This document shows positions 62,222 to 64,000 of a stretch of DNA of 64,000 bases, one piece after another. The notes beneath the pieces are model-generated. The model had not been told where the DNA came from. It ran no database searches and saw nothing but the letters and a program-made list of their open reading frames with translations. Origin of the DNA: Bacillus cabrialesii (GTDB lineage Bacteria; Bacillota; Bacilli; Bacillales; Bacillaceae); contig NZ_CP096889.1 in assembly GCF_004124315.2 (NCBI RefSeq), forward strand, positions 1,905,001 to 1,969,000, read 5' to 3'. The position numbers and the translations under genes are program-made. Within the stretch, counting starts at the first letter, position 1; each line of letters starts with the position of its first letter.

Positions 62222-62872
62222 ATGAAAGCACTCATTTATGCCCGCGTAAGCACAAATAAAGAACAGCAAGAGACGTCATTAAAGCGGCAGGAAGAGGAGC
62301 TCACAGCGATTGCAGCGGAGAACGGCATGGAAGTCGTCAAAGTGATTTCTGAAAAAGCCAGTGGATATGAAATGGATCGGGATGGTGTATTTGAGCTGCT
62401 TGATGAGATCAAGAATGCTGAAATTGATGTCATTTTGGTTCAGGATGAGACAAGGCTCGGTCGGGGAAATGCAAAAATCGCATTGCTGCATTGTATTTAC
62501 AGAGAAGGTGTGAAAGTTTATACAACGGCTCACAGAGGTGAATTGGAGTTATCGGAGGCTGACTCGATGGTGCTGGAGATCGTCAGCATTGTGGAAGAGT
62601 ATCAGCGGAAAATTCACAACATGAAAATCAAGCGGGGAATGAAGCGTGCAGTAAAAAACGGTTTTAAACCGCAAAAAAACCTGAAAAACCAACATGAAAA
62701 CAGCGGAAAAGAAAGAATAGAGGTCCCCATTTCAGAGATCGTCCGCCTAAGAGCGAATAAACTGACGTTCGCGGAAATTGCGGCCACGCTAAGAGGGTTT
62801 GGCTATGATGTGTCTAAAGCGACAGTCCATCGGCGGTATCAGGAATACATAGATGAAGAGACAGCCGAGTGA
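62222..62872 (+). CDS. yneB: Resolvase-like serine recombinase YneB
   Basis: A 216-residue serine recombinase. The catalytic domain has LIYARVSTNKEQQETSLKRQ (active serine S10) and VQDETRLGRGNAKIALLHC with the conserved arginine. A C-terminal helix-turn-helix follows (LTFAEIAATLRGFGYDVSKA). Second gene of the LexA-controlled operon; role in the SOS response is unclear. It starts 18 bases after yneA. Confidence 0.94.
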   Translation: MKALIYARVSTNKEQQETSLKRQEEELTAIAAENGMEVVKVISEKASGYEMDRDGVFELLDEIKNAEIDVILVQDETRLGRGNAKIALLHCIYREGVKVYTTAHRGELELSEADSMVLEIVSIVEEYQRKIHNMKIKRGMKRAVKNGFKPQKNLKNQHENSGKERIEVPISEIVRLRANKLTFAEIAATLRGFGYDVSKATVHRRYQEYIDEETAE

Positions 62873-62934
62873 ATCAGTTGTAAAACTCGTTTTGATCTAG
62901 TACTATATAGACAAAATGCATAAAGGAGTTTACC

Positions 62935-63168
62935 ATGATTTCAAACGCAAAAATTGCCAGAATTAATGAACTTGCTGCCAAAGCTAAAGCTGGCGTTATG
63001 ACAGAAGAAGAAAAAGCTGAACAGCAAAAGCTCCGTCAAGAGTACCTGAAAGGTTTTCGTTCTTCTATGAAAAACACGTTAAAAAGTGTAAAAATCATTG
63101 ACCCAGAAGGAAATGACGTAACACCAGAAAAGCTAAAAAGAGAACAAAAAAATAACAAACTTCACTAA
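62935..63168 (+). CDS. ynzC: YnzC, UPF0291 protein
   Basis: A 77-residue helical protein: MISNAKIARINELAAKAKAG, then EEEKAEQQKLRQEYLKGFRS. Matches the UPF0291 family, a two-helix hairpin of unknown function. AAAGGAG precedes the ATG. Third gene of the yneA operon, before a terminator. Confidence 0.95.
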   Translation: MISNAKIARINELAAKAKAGVMTEEEKAEQQKLRQEYLKGFRSSMKNTLKSVKIIDPEGNDVTPEKLKREQKNNKLH

Positions 63169-63170
63169 TA

Positions 63171-63205
63171 TAAGAGGAATACGGCAATATCGTATTCCTC
63201 TTTTG
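63171..63205 (+). terminator. Terminator of the yneA-yneB-ynzC operon
   Basis: AAGAGGAATACG and CGTATTCCTCTT form a perfect 12-bp stem followed by TTGC. Confidence 0.88.
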
Positions 63206-63274
63206 CATATACTATAAGCAAAACTCTTATGTGACAAAATTCAACAAGTTTCTCTCAAATTTAAGCTGAAACAG

Positions 63275-63303
63275 TTGAGAAAAAGTCGTCAGACATTTAT
63301 GAT
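63275..63303 (+). promoter_or_regulatory. tkt promoter
   Basis: TTGAGA (63275-63280), 17 bases, TATGAT (63298-63303). Confidence 0.65.
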
Positions 63304-63336
63304 GTAAGGGTACAACACATAAGGAAGGGGATTTTT

Positions 63337-64000
63337 ATGGATACAATGGAAAAAAAATCAGTTGCTACCATTCGCACACTGTCAATAGACGCTATTGAAA
63401 AAGCAAATTCTGGTCACCCAGGGATGCCAATGGGGGCTGCTCCAATGGCATACACGCTCTGGACAAAATTTATGAACGTAAGTCCGGCAAACCCTGGCTG
63501 GTTTAACCGTGACCGTTTTGTTTTATCTGCTGGACACGGATCAGCACTTTTATACAGCATGCTTCATTTAAGCGGGTTTGATCTTAGCATTGAAGATCTT
63601 AAGGGATTCCGCCAATGGGGCAGCAAAACACCTGGACATCCGGAATTCGGACATACTGCCGGTGTAGATGCGACAACAGGTCCGCTCGGCCAAGGAATTG
63701 CCATGGCGGTCGGAATGGCTATCGCTGAACGCCATTTAGCGGAAACTTACAACCGCGATGCATTTAACGTAGTCGATCATTATACATACAGTATTTGCGG
63801 TGATGGTGACTTAATGGAAGGTATTTCTTCTGAAGCCGCTTCACTCGCAGGCCATCTTCAGCTTGGCCGCCTGATCGTATTATACGATTCTAACGACATC
63901 TCACTTGATGGAGATCTCGACCGTTCATTCTCTGAAAACGTGAAGCAGCGTTTTGAGGCAATGAATTGGGAAGTTCTTTATGTTGAGGATGGAAACAACA
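63337..64000 (+). CDS. tkt: Transketolase, N-terminal part (partial)
   Basis: The first 221 codons are in the window: MDTMEKKSVATIRTLSIDAI, ANSGHPGMPMGAAPMAYTLW, the thiamine-diphosphate region GPLGQGIAMAVGMAIAERHL and the metal-binding GDGDLMEGISSEAASLAGHL. Transketolase moves two-carbon units in the pentose phosphate pathway, which is where xylulose 5-phosphate from XylB enters. GGAAGGGG precedes the ATG. The gene runs off the window end. Confidence 0.97.
   Translation, partial: MDTMEKKSVATIRTLSIDAIEKANSGHPGMPMGAAPMAYTLWTKFMNVSPANPGWFNRDRFVLSAGHGSALLYSMLHLSGFDLSIEDLKGFRQWGSKTPGHPEFGHTAGVDATTGPLGQGIAMAVGMAIAERHLAETYNRDAFNVVDHYTYSICGDGDLMEGISSEAASLAGHLQLGRLIVLYDSNDISLDGDLDRSFSENVKQRFEAMNWEVLYVEDGNN

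Noticed and set aside
1..64000. CRISPR arrays, tRNA/rRNA genes, intact insertion sequences
   Set aside because: Looked for spaced direct repeats, cloverleaf-type sequences and transposase motifs; none seen by eye.

Overview
The window is chromosomal DNA from a Bacillus subtilis-group organism. From memory, the order of recognisable genes matches the B. subtilis backbone: nrdF-ymaB-cwlC-spoVK-hflX-ynbB-glnR-glnA, then xynP-xynB-xylR-xylA-xylB, yncC-yncD-yncE-yncF-thyA, yncM-cotC-tatAC-yndA-yndB-ynzB-yndDEF-yndGHJKLM-fosB and lexA-yneA-yneB-ynzC-tkt. Sporulation genes (cwlC, spoVK, cotC, a GerA-type germination operon) and GlnR, XylR, CcpA, SigW and LexA type control sites fit this assignment. 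No rRNA, tRNA, CRISPR array or intact insertion sequence was seen.

Layout. 1-8.1 kb is conserved backbone: ribonucleotide reductase end, spore genes, HflX GTPase and the glnRA nitrogen operon. 8.2-28.4 kb is an accessory, partly decaying region, visibly A+T-rich in places. It starts with wreckage of a phage replication module (G39P-like loader, DnaB-type helicase, sigma-like activator). Next comes a fructan-type sugar island at 10.0-16.2 kb: a broken GH32 gene, a LacI-type regulator, a ROK fructokinase stub, a GPH-family sugar symporter and an intact GH91 gene without a signal peptide. Two promoters, one at each end, carry the same operator sequence. The rest holds a YokF-like nuclease lipoprotein, SunI-like and SMI1/KNR4-like immunity genes, a possible PD-(D/E)XK nuclease-like protein, a rifampin phosphotransferase/PEP-synthase homologue, a DUF3885 protein, small membrane proteins, a nucleotidyltransferase-like protein and a GNAT acetyltransferase.

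28.5-36.5 kb is the xylan/xylose cluster. It holds an importer, a beta-xylosidase, repressor, isomerase and xylulokinase, two XylR operators and several cre sites. A decayed GH11 endoxylanase lies just downstream. 37.6-45.4 kb carries a remnant of a yncB-type nuclease, the sugar porter yncC, alanine racemase, a dUTPase and thymidylate synthase, with a DUF1643 gene set between the last two. 45.5-60.7 kb holds yncM, cotC, tatAC, a chromate transporter homologue, the yndDEF germination operon and fosB with a SigW promoter. 60.9-64 kb has a candidate small RNA, the lexA/yneA SOS region and the start of transketolase.

The most interesting system is the 10-16 kb island. The parts (uptake symporter, intracellular GH91, GH32, ROK fructokinase, dedicated LacI regulator) fit import and breakdown of difructose anhydrides or related fructan products. 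The GH32 and kinase genes are broken here, so the pathway may be decaying or may rely on genes elsewhere. Functional calls rest on motifs and memory of family sequences; no search was run.
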